NCBI GenBank assembly: GCA_023664865.1
Contig: JAMPEU010000024.1
Span: 1-42,641 of the forward strand
Length of the DNA: 42,641 nucleotides
Source of the DNA: Butyrivibrio sp.
GTDB lineage: Bacteria > Bacillota > Clostridia > Lachnospirales > Lachnospiraceae
Reading direction: 5' to 3'
Within the stretch, counting starts at the first letter, position 1. The number at the start of each line of letters is the position of its first letter. The notes below the pieces were generated by a model. The model searched no databases, had not been told where the DNA came from, and saw only the letters and a list, made by a program, of their open reading frames with translations. The position numbers and the translations under genes are program-made. Positions 1 through 7,864 of this stretch are shown in pieces.

Positions 1-746
1 TTTGTTTCGCTGTCTATATTGCTATATGCTTCTTTGTTCTCTTCCATGACTTTCTTAAGCATCTCCTTGTCCTTTGAATACCTGACTGCCTCAAATACCT
101 GTCATAAACCAGTGCGATATTCATTGAAAGTATCATGCTCCTGACAATCGTATAGGTTCAGTTTATAGTTAGTTACATATTCCTTAAGTTCGTCGTCGAT
201 ATCAAGAAGGTCATGCAGACACCTTGCTCCGTCCCACTTATGCTCGTCCCCGAAGTATACTACAAGCGTAATAATGGGTGCAAACTTTTCATCCTTCTTT
301 ATTCCTGAAAGATATTCGTCTTTACCATTTAAATCGCCTGCGGCTGTATGTAACCGCTTTTTCTGTTTCCACTGCTTGCGGTATCCAACGCTCTCTGAAA
401 GCATATTCCGCAATACCATCTGGTAATCAACGTAGTTCTGGTTCTCCACTACTAGTATATGGAGTTTCCTGCCTTTCCAGACGCGCGCCTTGTCCACTAC
501 CGTCCTGATGCTTTCGCTTTCGGATTTTTGTCTTCTGTTTTTTCCCTTACGGCTCTTCCTGTCGCTTTTACCTTCCTGCCTTACATCGCAGTCAATAATT
601 CCCGTGCTTACAATCTGCGAGTCTTCCGGCTCCAGCTCTTCCGGCTTTACAACCTGTGTTCCATTGAATAATGCTCCGTTTATCTGGTCTGCAAACCTTG
701 TGTTGTCGTCCAGATAATCAAACTGATAATCGTCTTTTCTTCCCAT
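1..746 (-). pseudogene. Rpn family (PD-(D/E)XK) recombination-promoting nuclease, nonsense-interrupted and partial
   Basis: The reading frame starts at 746 behind GGGAGG and resembles the Rpn/transposase-like nucleases common in Lachnospiraceae. The N-terminus has the usual opening (ADQINGALFNGTQVVKPEEL, residues 18-37). A core strand ending in VVENQ corresponds to the E-x-Q/K element of the PD-(D/E)XK fold. It is followed by a YxxxLRNM helix and an IITLVVYFGDEHKWDG strand. A TGA at 104-102 ends the frame after YRTGL. The same frame then continues without a gap to the window edge as QVFEAVRYSKDKEMLKKVME, which is the expected next part of the family. The stop therefore looks like a single-base change, probably of an Arg codon such as CGA. 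The 3' end lies outside the window. Family function: DNA nuclease promoting RecA-independent recombination in E. coli RpnA. Activity of this copy is doubtful. Confidence 0.75.
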
Positions 747-846
747 CAGTCGTCCTCCCTTATTTTATTGTCCATATAAGGGATTCAGATTCCATGACGT
801 GAAAAAAGATTTTCCAGAATTTAAGACTCCCAGATATGTTTTATTA

Positions 847-876
847 ATCATAGCATAGTTGTTGTAATTTTGTAAA
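847..876 (-). promoter_or_regulatory. Candidate sigma-A promoter for the Rpn gene
   Basis: Read on the minus strand, TTTACA (876-871) is followed after 18 bp by TATGAT (852-847). The leader to the start codon at 746 is about 95 nt. Both hexamers match the housekeeping consensus at five of six bases. Confidence 0.5.
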
Positions 877-933
877 GAGGGATTTTGAATTTATTTGCTA
901 AACCTCATTTTCTAAAATGAAAAGGTATATGGA

Positions 934-1123
934 GCGTCAGCGGCACATAGGCTAACTGAAAAGGCACACTCTCGTTCCAGTGGATAAACAAACGAATGCC
1001 ACGCTACGCGGACATTCTTATTGTTACGCAGCGGTACTAAGTTCAAAAGCCGCTTTGCGCCTTTTTCACTAACTACCGGCGTTTTCCAAGGACCTTTTCA
1101 GTTAGCCTATGTGCCACTGACGC
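934..1123 (-). repeat. Family A palindromic element, copy A1 (with extra hairpin)
   Basis: Arms at 934-964 and 1093-1123 are inverted repeats that match at 30 of 31 positions; the one exception is a G-U type pair on the minus strand. On the minus strand the core reads GGTCCTTGGAAAACGCCGG ... GAACTTAGTACCGCTGCG ... GAACGAGAGTGTGCC, as in copies A2-A5. Unlike the others, about 45 bp replace the short strand that should pair with the GGAAAA segment. The insert carries its own hairpin (GAATG...CATTC around 993-1017). The arms share only a loose pattern with other copies. No open reading frame belongs to it. The rest of the gene-free stretch 747-933 holds only the Rpn promoter and leader; 1124-1230 is AT-rich with nothing recognisable. 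Confidence 0.8.
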
Positions 1124-1230
1124 CTGACAACTGTAAATAATAATGGAAAAATAAAACCATAAAAAAATAGAGCCATAAAAAATAAGTGAAATAGATAATG
1201 TTTCAGGCTTGTGGCAGCATGAATGGCATG

Positions 1231-1461
1231 AAGATATAGTACACAAAATGTTCTTTCGCGTTCCTGTGGAGTCGTATGAGATTTTCTTAATATTCCGCAT
1301 CGTATATCAGCAATTTCGGGACACGGAAGTCCCGAAAAGCCTGCATTGAGCATGGATGCGAATTGCAGGCGGTTGCGTGGGGTTATTATATCTTGACGGA
1401 ATATTTAGAAAATCCATTCGACGAAACCGGACGCGAGAGAACATTTTGTGTACTATATCTT
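1231..1461 (+). repeat. Large structured palindrome (element C), single copy
   Basis: Outer arms 1231-1264 and 1429-1461 pair over about 33 bp with one G-T pair and one bulge. A second, less perfect pair of arms lies inside it (about 1269-1296 with 1396-1425, sharing AATATTCC / GGAATATT). Two hairpins sit in the centre. One has a 9-bp stem with a 6-nt loop (1314-1337, TTTCGGGAC / GTCCCGAAA). The other has a 7-bp stem (1339-1370, GCCTGCA / TGCAGGC) with an inner GCAT-GG-ATGC. It has no protein-coding frame of note. The G-T pair in the outer stem is a wobble on the plus strand. It could be a MITE, a structured RNA or a mobile-element remnant; I do not recognise it. Confidence 0.7.
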
Positions 1462-1474
1462 ACTATCTTCCCTT

Positions 1475-1514
1475 AGAAAAAGCTCCCGAACTGCAGATAT
1501 GCAATTCGAGAGCT
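1475..1514 (-). terminator. Intrinsic terminator of the secreted repeat protein gene
   Basis: Minus-strand hairpin with a 15-bp stem (AGCTCTCGAATTGCA with TGCAGTTCGGGAGCT, two G-U pairs) and a 4-nt loop, directly followed by TTTTTC. It lies about 50 bp after the stop codon at 1566. Confidence 0.85.
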
Positions 1515-1565
1515 AATTTTATTATTAATTATATGTATTAGATTTACTTCTAAGTTGTAATGCAC

Positions 1566-2612
1566 TTATTCGGTAACTTCAACTGTTTCAGGAGTAGTTT
1601 CAGTTATATCGCTTTCAACAGTTGATGTTGTTGTAGGCTCAGGGACGTTCGACGACTGTGTAGTAGTTCCCTCACAGCCACTAACGGAACAAGTATTATC
1701 TTGGTGTGCTGTTGTCGCTGTACAACCGTCATATTGACAATAATGCATATTATTATCATTCAAAGTAGCACTCCAAAATTGACTATGCGTATGCGTAAAT
1801 ACATATTCACACACTGAACATTTTGGAGTACCATCGCTAGTATGTCCATTCCTATCATGGTCTCCATAAACCCGCTTACACACAGAACACGTATGCTGAT
1901 ATTCAGTATACTTAACATAAACATGCTCCTTACCCTCACACGGATCTGGCAACGGTGTGCAACCACCTTCTTCCTCATCTTCATCATCATCGTCATCATC
2001 ATCCGGCACAACTTCCGGCTTGCTTGCCGCTACAATCGTGGTCTCTACTGCTTCAACCAATGTATCCTGTACCTGTACCAATGCTTCCTGCACTGCGGGT
2101 TCGTCTGCCATTGAGCCTTCCATAATTGCCAATATCGCCACTGAACCCGGAACAGCTTCTGCTCCGACACTCTCAAGCGCGCTTGTCATAGCCGCTTTCA
2201 AGCTTGCAACAGTTGAGAGCCTCATATCTTCTGATGCCCTTCTGCTTTCAAGTATTCCGTATGCAACATAGTGCTGGAACAAAACATCAGGGTCGTTGCC
2301 AAATTCTGCAACAACATCGGGATATAAAGCCGCATATTCTTCTGCATTGAAGAGCCTGCGAATCTTCGCCTCCACATCGACGCTGTTAGCCATACGGCAT
2401 TCTGTCTTTCCAGCCAGTTCATAGTGTAATTCCAGCATTTCCGGTGAATCTCCTAATGCAGCAACCACGTCAGGGTTCTGCTCTGCATACCATAATGGAT
2501 CAAACGCTGCCGCATTAGAGGTGCTGCAAACCTCATAGAGTATACATGCTGCAAGCCCCAAGACTGCTATGCGCCTTACCGCCTTAAATACTGATTTCAT
2601 AAATTCTGCCAT
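1566..2612 (-). CDS. Secreted repeat protein with acidic linker and Cys/His-rich C-terminal region
   Basis: I do not recognise a named family. The ATG at 2612 follows GCAGGAGGAAAAGAA and is preferred over an upstream TTG. Of 348 residues, roughly 1-35 form a signal peptide (basic start, then VLGLAACILYEV, Ala-rich end). Two tandem repeats follow at about 38-72 and 88-125. They are of the type FDPLWYAEQNPDVVAALGD...HYELAGKTECR, matched by FNAEEYAALYPDVVAEFGN...HYVAYGILESRR, which is seen in many clostridial surface proteins. A run of about 8 Asp and 4 Glu (GAT codon repeats) leads to a C-terminal part with paired CxxC motifs (CSVCKR, CSVCEY) and HTH...W...H.YC patterns, suggesting metal-binding or disulfide-linked modules. 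A Thr/Glu-rich tail without LPXTG ends the protein. Likely exported; role unknown. It is monocistronic, with its own promoter and terminator. Confidence 0.75.
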   Translation of the reverse strand: MAEFMKSVFKAVRRIAVLGLAACILYEVCSTSNAAAFDPLWYAEQNPDVVAALGDSPEMLELHYELAGKTECRMANSVDVEAKIRRLFNAEEYAALYPDVVAEFGNDPDVLFQHYVAYGILESRRASEDMRLSTVASLKAAMTSALESVGAEAVPGSVAILAIMEGSMADEPAVQEALVQVQDTLVEAVETTIVAASKPEVVPDDDDDDDEDEEEGGCTPLPDPCEGKEHVYVKYTEYQHTCSVCKRVYGDHDRNGHTSDGTPKCSVCEYVFTHTHSQFWSATLNDNNMHYCQYDGCTATTAHQDNTCSVSGCEGTTTQSSNVPEPTTTSTVESDITETTPETVEVTE

Positions 2613-2655
2613 TTCTTTTCCTCCTGCCTTCTTTTGATATATCACATAGACAATT

Positions 2656-2688
2656 ATTATCGTACTCAATCCCCCCCCGCGAAGTCAA
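2656..2688 (-). promoter_or_regulatory. Candidate promoter with an 8-G tract in the spacer
   Basis: On the minus strand, TTGACT (2688-2683) is followed by a G8 run (2678-2671) and then TACGAT (18-bp spacing) or GATAAT (21-bp spacing). The secreted protein gene starts about 45-50 nt further on. G8 stands out in very AT-rich surroundings. Slippage in the run would change the -35/-10 distance, as known for phase-variable promoters such as Neisseria porA. The remaining spacer up to 2785 shows no other signal. Confidence 0.45.
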
Positions 2689-2785
2689 TGGTAAAATTAC
2701 ATAAAAAATTGTAATATTTCTGTAATAAATGTCCAAAATTCTTACGAAACGTAATAGACGGAATTTTTAAATCCCTGAAATGAAG

Positions 2786-3337
2786 TTAGAATGATTTTAC
2801 AAAGAAATACGCCGCTAACTGCGCCCTTGAGCTGAATTCCTCAGTTTCCAGCAGTTCGCGCACTTCTTCCTTGCTGTAGAAACGGGCTTCAATCAGCTCG
2901 TTATCGGAAGTGTGGTCTTCAAACTCTCCTTCCGCCTCCACAAACGCAATCTGTGTCTTAATATCGGAAATGGCGAGCGCGGAAAAAGACGGCGGCAGAA
3001 TATCCACAACCTTCTTAAGCATAAGCCCTGTTTCTTCATACAGTTCTCTTTGTATGCACTCTTCAATCGTTTCGCCGTCTTCTATCATGCCGGCGCAGAG
3101 ATTATACACATAGCGGTTTACGCCCATGCGGAACTCTTTAAGCAGCAGCATTTTATCATCGCAGTACGCCACGATGGAGACGCCGCTGACATGGTTACCC
3201 AGCTCATTTTCATCTGCGAGGTCGTGTCTGCTGACAATCTCATAGACTTTTTCCCTGTCCTTCTTATTCAGGTATGTGAGTTCATAGTTTTTCAGGTATT
3301 TTCCGTCCTTAACCTTCTTTAGATGCAGCAATTTCAT
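2786..3337 (-). CDS. NUDIX hydrolase, ADP-ribose pyrophosphatase-like
   Basis: A 183-residue protein with a complete Nudix box at about residues 88-110: G-MIEDG-E-TIEECIQ-RELYEETGL (pattern GX5EX7REUXEEXGU), which binds the divalent metal. The N-terminal strand region and the phrase LLKEFRMGVNRYVYNLCAGM are typical of ADP-ribose pyrophosphatases (NudF type), where an Arg contacts the substrate. Predicted role: hydrolysis of ADP-ribose or a related nucleoside diphosphate derivative in the cytoplasm. The ATG follows AAGGAG with a 10-nt spacer and lies 4 bp after the RNase G stop, so it is the last gene of that operon. Substrate is not certain from sequence alone. Confidence 0.85.
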   Translation of the reverse strand: MKLLHLKKVKDGKYLKNYELTYLNKKDREKVYEIVSRHDLADENELGNHVSGVSIVAYCDDKMLLLKEFRMGVNRYVYNLCAGMIEDGETIEECIQRELYEETGLMLKKVVDILPPSFSALAISDIKTQIAFVEAEGEFEDHTSDNELIEARFYSKEEVRELLETEEFSSRAQLAAYFFVKSF

Positions 3338-3341
3338 ATTT

Positions 3342-4583
3342 TTAAGACTCCTTACCTTTCATCTGTTCTGCAAACGATTTATTTTTCTTCTTCCTTGTAA
3401 TCTCCATCAGCCCAAGCCCCGTTATATCTACCACGCTCGCAGGAACGGAATCTTTTTTAAGCAGGCTCTTCATATAATCCATTAATTCCTGAGTATGTTC
3501 CCTGCTTTCCATATTGATAAAATCAACCAGTATCATTCCTGCAAGATTTCTTGCACGAAGAGCTATTGCTATTGCTTCAGCGGCTTCCATGTTGATTTTG
3601 AAGTAAGTTTCTTCCTGATTTTTCTTCTTGGTTTCATATTTTCCCGTGTTGACGTCTATCGCCGTCAGCGCTTCGGTATTTTCAATCACAAGGTACGCGC
3701 CCGATTTAAGCCAGACTTTTCTATCCAAAAGACCGTCTATCCTCGACTCTATAGAGTAGAGTTTATATAGCGGCAGCATTTTATCTTCATAGAATTTGAC
3801 CTTAGACGGATTAACAGCCGCGTCTTCGATAAGCCTGTCATAAATCTCTTTTTCATCAGTGATAATCTCATCATATTCCGCCTGATAGCAGTCCCTTATA
3901 AACATGATATACTCAGGCGCGGCCTTGTAAAGGCAGGTAAAGCAGATGCGTTTATCGCCCATGCTTAGGATATATTCCATCTGTGCGGCAAGTTTCTTTG
4001 CCTCATCTGTTATGACTGATACATCGTCCGTTTCGGCGGCGTTTGTCCGCACTATTACGTCAAAGCGTTTGGCGATTTCTTTAAGCGGCTCCAGATTTTT
4101 ATAGAGCTGATGGTGTTTTTTGCCAAGTTTCGATGAAACTTCAACTTCTCCGTCCCTATTGCCGATTCCTGCATCGTTCGCCTGTCTGTATTTAACCACT
4201 ACATAAGAGCCCGACAAAGACAATTCTGCGGACACTCCCGCAAGCTTGGTCTTTACAGGCTCTTTAACAAGCTGGACGAGCAGTTCGTCGCCCGCTTTGA
4301 GACAGTCGCCTTTTCTATTAACGATAATGGCGTCCTTTGCCTTATCAAGCGGTAGAAAAGCAAGTTCGCCTTTTTTTATTTCTACAAACGCCGCGCCGAT
4401 ATTGGCGGATATGTTTTGGACTTTTCCTACATAGATATTTCCGATTGAGGAGGCTTTATTTTCGCCTAAATCATCAATGTCCTGCGCCTGAATCGCCAGA
4501 ATATTTCTATTGCAGACAAGGATGGAGAGCAGCTTGTTATAGAGTTTTAAAATCAGTATTTTTCCTTTTTCTGTGTCCTGCAT
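3342..4583 (-). CDS. rng: Ribonuclease E/G family protein
   Basis: 413 residues from the ATG at 4583, which has AAAGGAG 12 nt upstream; ATG codons at 4628 and 4622 overlap the preceding gene and lack a site. An S1 RNA-binding segment (GNIYVGKVQNISANIGAAFV and the following AFLPL) lies near the N-terminus. The two metal-binding Asp motifs of the RNase E/G catalytic core are present: LTAIDVNTGK and GMILVDFINM. Family role: single-strand endoribonuclease in rRNA maturation and mRNA decay. It is shorter than E. coli RNase G (489 aa) and ends soon after TRKKKNKS, so the C-terminal part is reduced. It is the third gene of a tight four-gene operon behind two radical SAM-related genes, a common clostridial order. 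Confidence 0.9.
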   Translation of the reverse strand: MQDTEKGKILILKLYNKLLSILVCNRNILAIQAQDIDDLGENKASSIGNIYVGKVQNISANIGAAFVEIKKGELAFLPLDKAKDAIIVNRKGDCLKAGDELLVQLVKEPVKTKLAGVSAELSLSGSYVVVKYRQANDAGIGNRDGEVEVSSKLGKKHHQLYKNLEPLKEIAKRFDVIVRTNAAETDDVSVITDEAKKLAAQMEYILSMGDKRICFTCLYKAAPEYIMFIRDCYQAEYDEIITDEKEIYDRLIEDAAVNPSKVKFYEDKMLPLYKLYSIESRIDGLLDRKVWLKSGAYLVIENTEALTAIDVNTGKYETKKKNQEETYFKINMEAAEAIAIALRARNLAGMILVDFINMESREHTQELMDYMKSLLKKDSVPASVVDITGLGLMEITRKKKNKSFAEQMKGKES

Positions 4584-4608
4584 GCAATGACCATGCTCCT
4601 TTTTCACA

Positions 4609-5343
4609 CTATTTGCCAACATCAGCAAGCGGTATTAACTCTCCGTCTTCTGACTTTGTATATGTCTCCGTTCTTATAATCTGCCAGTTATGCGCCTCAT
4701 ATTCCGCATGGCAGAAATCCATAAGCTCTTCCATCACCATTACAGGCTTGATGTTTCCGCTGCTGCTTGCGTCCAAAAGCATATGAAAAGCAAAGCTGTC
4801 ATTTGCATCTTTAGTGGGAAGATTTATGCCCTTCCCTGTGTTTATTTCCAAAATTCCGGGTTTTATATCAAGCTCAAGCACGCTTTTTTTCGTGGTCTTC
4901 GTAACCATAATCGACTCCTGCGCGCAAAAAGCCGCCAGCTTGTCCTCAATATCATCAATAGGACAGTTCTTAGCGCCGTCCTCCGCTTTATATACAACCA
5001 GATAATCCGCGGCTGCCACGCTTGCCATGGCGTTTTTTACAGTGTCGGGGAGCAGAGTCACATCAAGCACGGACATGCCTTCTACCATAGCCTGATTAAG
5101 CGCTTCCTTCATATCCTCTACGGATGTAAGGGAATTTACTTCGATATCCAGATATTCCCCCATGCTCTCTATGCCGACGCCTAACGGCGCGGCAAAAGAC
5201 ATTGTCTGGTGTGGGCTGAAACCTTCTGAATATTTGATGTCGATATCCGCTCTTCTGATCGCTTTCTGGAAAAACCTCATCACATCAAGATGCCCTATGA
5301 ACTTCATCACGCCATATTTGGCGAACTTTATCCTAACTTTCAT
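4609..5343 (-). CDS. TIGR03936 family radical SAM-linked protein (DUF2344)
   Basis: 244 residues from the ATG at 5343, chosen because GGGAG lies about 10 nt upstream; the start overlaps the end of the preceding gene by 11 bp. The opening VRIKFAKYGVMKFIGHLDVM and the following RRADIDIKYSEGFSPHQTMS are characteristic of the DUF2344 family. That family is fused to, or encoded directly after, TIGR03960-type radical SAM proteins. No catalytic motif is visible and the biochemical role is not known. The conserved pairing suggests it acts with the radical SAM enzyme, possibly in RNA or ribosome modification given the RNase G neighbour, but this is inference. Confidence 0.88.
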   Translation of the reverse strand: MKVRIKFAKYGVMKFIGHLDVMRFFQKAIRRADIDIKYSEGFSPHQTMSFAAPLGVGIESMGEYLDIEVNSLTSVEDMKEALNQAMVEGMSVLDVTLLPDTVKNAMASVAAADYLVVYKAEDGAKNCPIDDIEDKLAAFCAQESIMVTKTTKKSVLELDIKPGILEINTGKGINLPTKDANDSFAFHMLLDASSSGNIKPVMVMEELMDFCHAEYEAHNWQIIRTETYTKSEDGELIPLADVGK

Positions 5344-7225
5344 TACTAACAGACTCCCTTTTTTCAAAGCACACCCCGCAGCCGAATCGCATCACGCCGC
5401 AGCCCTGACATTTACTCCTGCAGTTAGGCGACACGATTTCTTCTTTCGCTTTTTCCCACTCCCGCAGAAGAAATTCCTTCGTCACGCCGCAGTCTATGAA
5501 ATCCCACGGAAAAACCTCGTCTTCTTTCCGCTCGCGGATTGTATAAAAATCGGGATTAACGTCACATTCTTCAAAGCATGACATCCAGATGTCGTTGTGG
5601 AAGTATTCGCTCCATGAATCGAACATACAGCCCTTCTCATATGCCTTTAAAATCACTTTTGCAAGTTTTCTGTCACCTCTTGCAAGAATTCCTTCAATCA
5701 CGCTCACGTCGGCTTCATGCCAGTTGTACTTGATGCTCTTCTGGTTAAGCTGCGATGCGATGCCCTGTCTGGTCTTATACGCTTTTTCTATAAATTCCTC
5801 TTTCGTACACATCTTCGCCCACTGAAACGGCGTAAACGGCTTGGGGATAAAGAAAGATGTGCTTGCGACAATCTGGACTTTACCGTTTATGCGCTTGTCC
5901 TTCGGCACAGTATCGAAAAAGACCGCTGCGATTTTATTGGACAAATCGCCTATTCCTGCTATATCTTCATCGGTCTCCGTAGGCAGTCCCAGCATAAAAT
6001 ATAATTTAACCCTCGTCCAGCCGCCCTCAAACGCAAGCGCCGCCCCATCCAGAATGACTTGTTCGGTCAATCCTTTGTTTATGACGTCCCTTAGCCGCTG
6101 GCTGCCTGCCTCCGGCGCAAACGTAAGGCTGCTTTTTTTTACGTCCTGAACCTTGCTCATTACATCGAGCGAAAATGCGTCGATTCGTAAGGATGGCAGG
6201 GAAATATTTATATGCTTTCTGCTGCACTCATCAATCAGGTATTTAAGCAGCTCGTCCAACCCGGAATAGTCGCTTGAACTTAACGAGCTTAGGGAGATTT
6301 CTTCATATCCCGTGCTGTCTAACATTTCTTTGGCGTATTTTTTGAGTATCTCGACGTCGCGCTCCCTCACGGGCCTGTATAGCTGTCCCGCCTGACAGAA
6401 ACGGCAGCCTCTGATGCAGCCGCGCTGTATCTCCAAAACCACCCTGTCCTGCGTTACCTGTATAAAAGGCACGATGGGCTTGGTTGGATAATAACTGTCA
6501 GACACTTCCATTAGGATTTCTTTAAGAATCGTATCCGGAGCTTTATCATACAGCTTCTTACGGCATTTAACCGTGCCGTCTAAGTTATATTCTTCTTCAT
6601 AGAATATCGGAACGTATATGCCCGGAATCTGCGCAGCTTTTTTAAGGAAATCAAGACGGCTGCCTTTTTCCCTCTTATTTTCCTTATATACGTCCATAAG
6701 CAGACGGTACTGCGTCTCGCCCTCGCCTATATAGAATAAATCAAAAAAATCCGCAATCGGTTCGGGATTGTAACTGCATGGTCCGCCCCCGATTACAATC
6801 GGCACATCTTCGCCTCTGTCTTTTGCAAGAAGGGGTATCTGCGATAAATCGAGTATCTGCAGGACATTGGTATAGCACATCTCATATTGGAGCGTGATGC
6901 CTAAGAAGTCCATATTTTTCACAGGCTCCTGAGATTCTATGGCAAACAGCGGGATATGCCTATCGCGCATGATTTTATCCATATCCGTCCACGGGGAATA
7001 TACGCGTTCACACCACACATCGTCCCATGAGTTGAACATGCTGTATAAGATTTGAATACCCAGATGCGACATGCCAATCTCGTAGACGTCCGGAAAGCAC
7101 ATGCAGAAGCGGATGTCTACCTGATTTTTATCTTTCATAACGGAATTAACTTCATTTCCTATATAACGCGCCGGTTTCTCAACCTGCAATAATATTTCAT
7201 CTGATAATGCCAGTTTCCTTGCCAT
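5333..7225 (-). CDS. TIGR03960 family B12-binding-domain radical SAM protein
   Basis: 630 residues; ATG at 7225 behind AAAGGA. The N-terminal ~200 residues form a B12-binding-like Rossmann region (CFPDVYEIGMSHLGIQILY). The radical SAM core has the 4Fe-4S motif CIRGCRFCQAG (Cx3Cx2C), then ISLSSLSSSDYSGL and LPSLRIDAFS. The C-terminus has a cluster of Cys (CRSKCQGCGVMRFGCGVC) that may bind a further iron-sulfur cluster. Predicted to cleave S-adenosylmethionine to start a radical reaction; the substrate is unknown. It heads an operon with the DUF2344 protein, RNase G and a NUDIX hydrolase, all within 11 bp overlaps or 25 bp gaps. Confidence 0.92.
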   Translation of the reverse strand: MARKLALSDEILLQVEKPARYIGNEVNSVMKDKNQVDIRFCMCFPDVYEIGMSHLGIQILYSMFNSWDDVWCERVYSPWTDMDKIMRDRHIPLFAIESQEPVKNMDFLGITLQYEMCYTNVLQILDLSQIPLLAKDRGEDVPIVIGGGPCSYNPEPIADFFDLFYIGEGETQYRLLMDVYKENKREKGSRLDFLKKAAQIPGIYVPIFYEEEYNLDGTVKCRKKLYDKAPDTILKEILMEVSDSYYPTKPIVPFIQVTQDRVVLEIQRGCIRGCRFCQAGQLYRPVRERDVEILKKYAKEMLDSTGYEEISLSSLSSSDYSGLDELLKYLIDECSRKHINISLPSLRIDAFSLDVMSKVQDVKKSSLTFAPEAGSQRLRDVINKGLTEQVILDGAALAFEGGWTRVKLYFMLGLPTETDEDIAGIGDLSNKIAAVFFDTVPKDKRINGKVQIVASTSFFIPKPFTPFQWAKMCTKEEFIEKAYKTRQGIASQLNQKSIKYNWHEADVSVIEGILARGDRKLAKVILKAYEKGCMFDSWSEYFHNDIWMSCFEECDVNPDFYTIRERKEDEVFPWDFIDCGVTKEFLLREWEKAKEEIVSPNCRSKCQGCGVMRFGCGVCFEKRESVSNES

Positions 7226-7276
7226 GTAAGGTATTCCTTTTCTTCATATTTGCCGCTGTCTACAGCATTATGGTAT

Positions 7277-7723
7277 TTATGGGTTCGTATCCGCCGATTC
7301 GTAGATATTAAAATAATCCTCGGAAATCATTCCGCATACGTCGTTCATCGAGAAACCGAAAATCTTATATTGTCCTGCGTCGCACAAAAGAAACGCTATA
7401 AAGAGTATGACGGCGGCTGCCATCCGCAGTCTGAATGTACTTGTACCGCTGTTTGGAAGTTCCTGTTCACGCATACCGTTCATGCCCATACCGTCATAAT
7501 CGGCACGCATAATCTCGTCCATGCGCATTGAATCATTCCTATTCCATACAAGCGGCAGGTTATCTTTCGCTCCGTACAGTATTCGCTCCCGCTGTCTGAC
7601 TTTCATACGGTTATCCATATTTTCAGCCCTGATATATTGAGCTAATTTAAGCTTTTTATCCACAGGCGTTTGTCTTCCCAGCCTATAGCCCTGCTCTATC
7701 TGATTTGACGTCGTTCTTTTCAT
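7277..7723 (-). CDS. Small single-pass membrane protein of unknown function
   Basis: The start is uncertain: ATG at 7741 has no spaced site, whereas ATG at 7723 follows GGGGA by 11 nt, so 7723 is used (148 residues). The N-terminal two thirds are polar and rich in Arg, Asp and Met (RQRERILYGAKDNLPLVWNR). One hydrophobic helix (MAAAVILFIAFLLCD) lies near residues 103-118, and about 30 residues follow it. With no signal peptide, the layout suggests an inner-membrane protein with a large cytoplasmic N-terminus. The gene is 51 bp downstream of nothing on its own strand except the his operon end (140 bp) and precedes the radical SAM operon by 51 bp. I do not recognise the family. Confidence 0.65.
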   Translation of the reverse strand: MKRTTSNQIEQGYRLGRQTPVDKKLKLAQYIRAENMDNRMKVRQRERILYGAKDNLPLVWNRNDSMRMDEIMRADYDGMGMNGMREQELPNSGTSTFRLRMAAAVILFIAFLLCDAGQYKIFGFSMNDVCGMISEDYFNIYESADTNP

Positions 7724-7864
7724 CACAAACAATTTCCCCATTCCTGCTCAAACTGCAAGTTTATGTCACAAGCCGCCAGCGATAAAAACCTCTTCGATGC
7801 CTGTACAAACTGCTTTCTTTACAGAATTGTATGTAGAAAAGCTCAGAAAAAGAACATCCGAGGA

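Noticed and set aside
1073-1541. Several open frames of 61-83 codons in the 747-1565 spacer
   Set aside because: They lie in palindromes A1 and C, lack ribosome sites and show no protein-like composition; the DNA structure explains the sequence.
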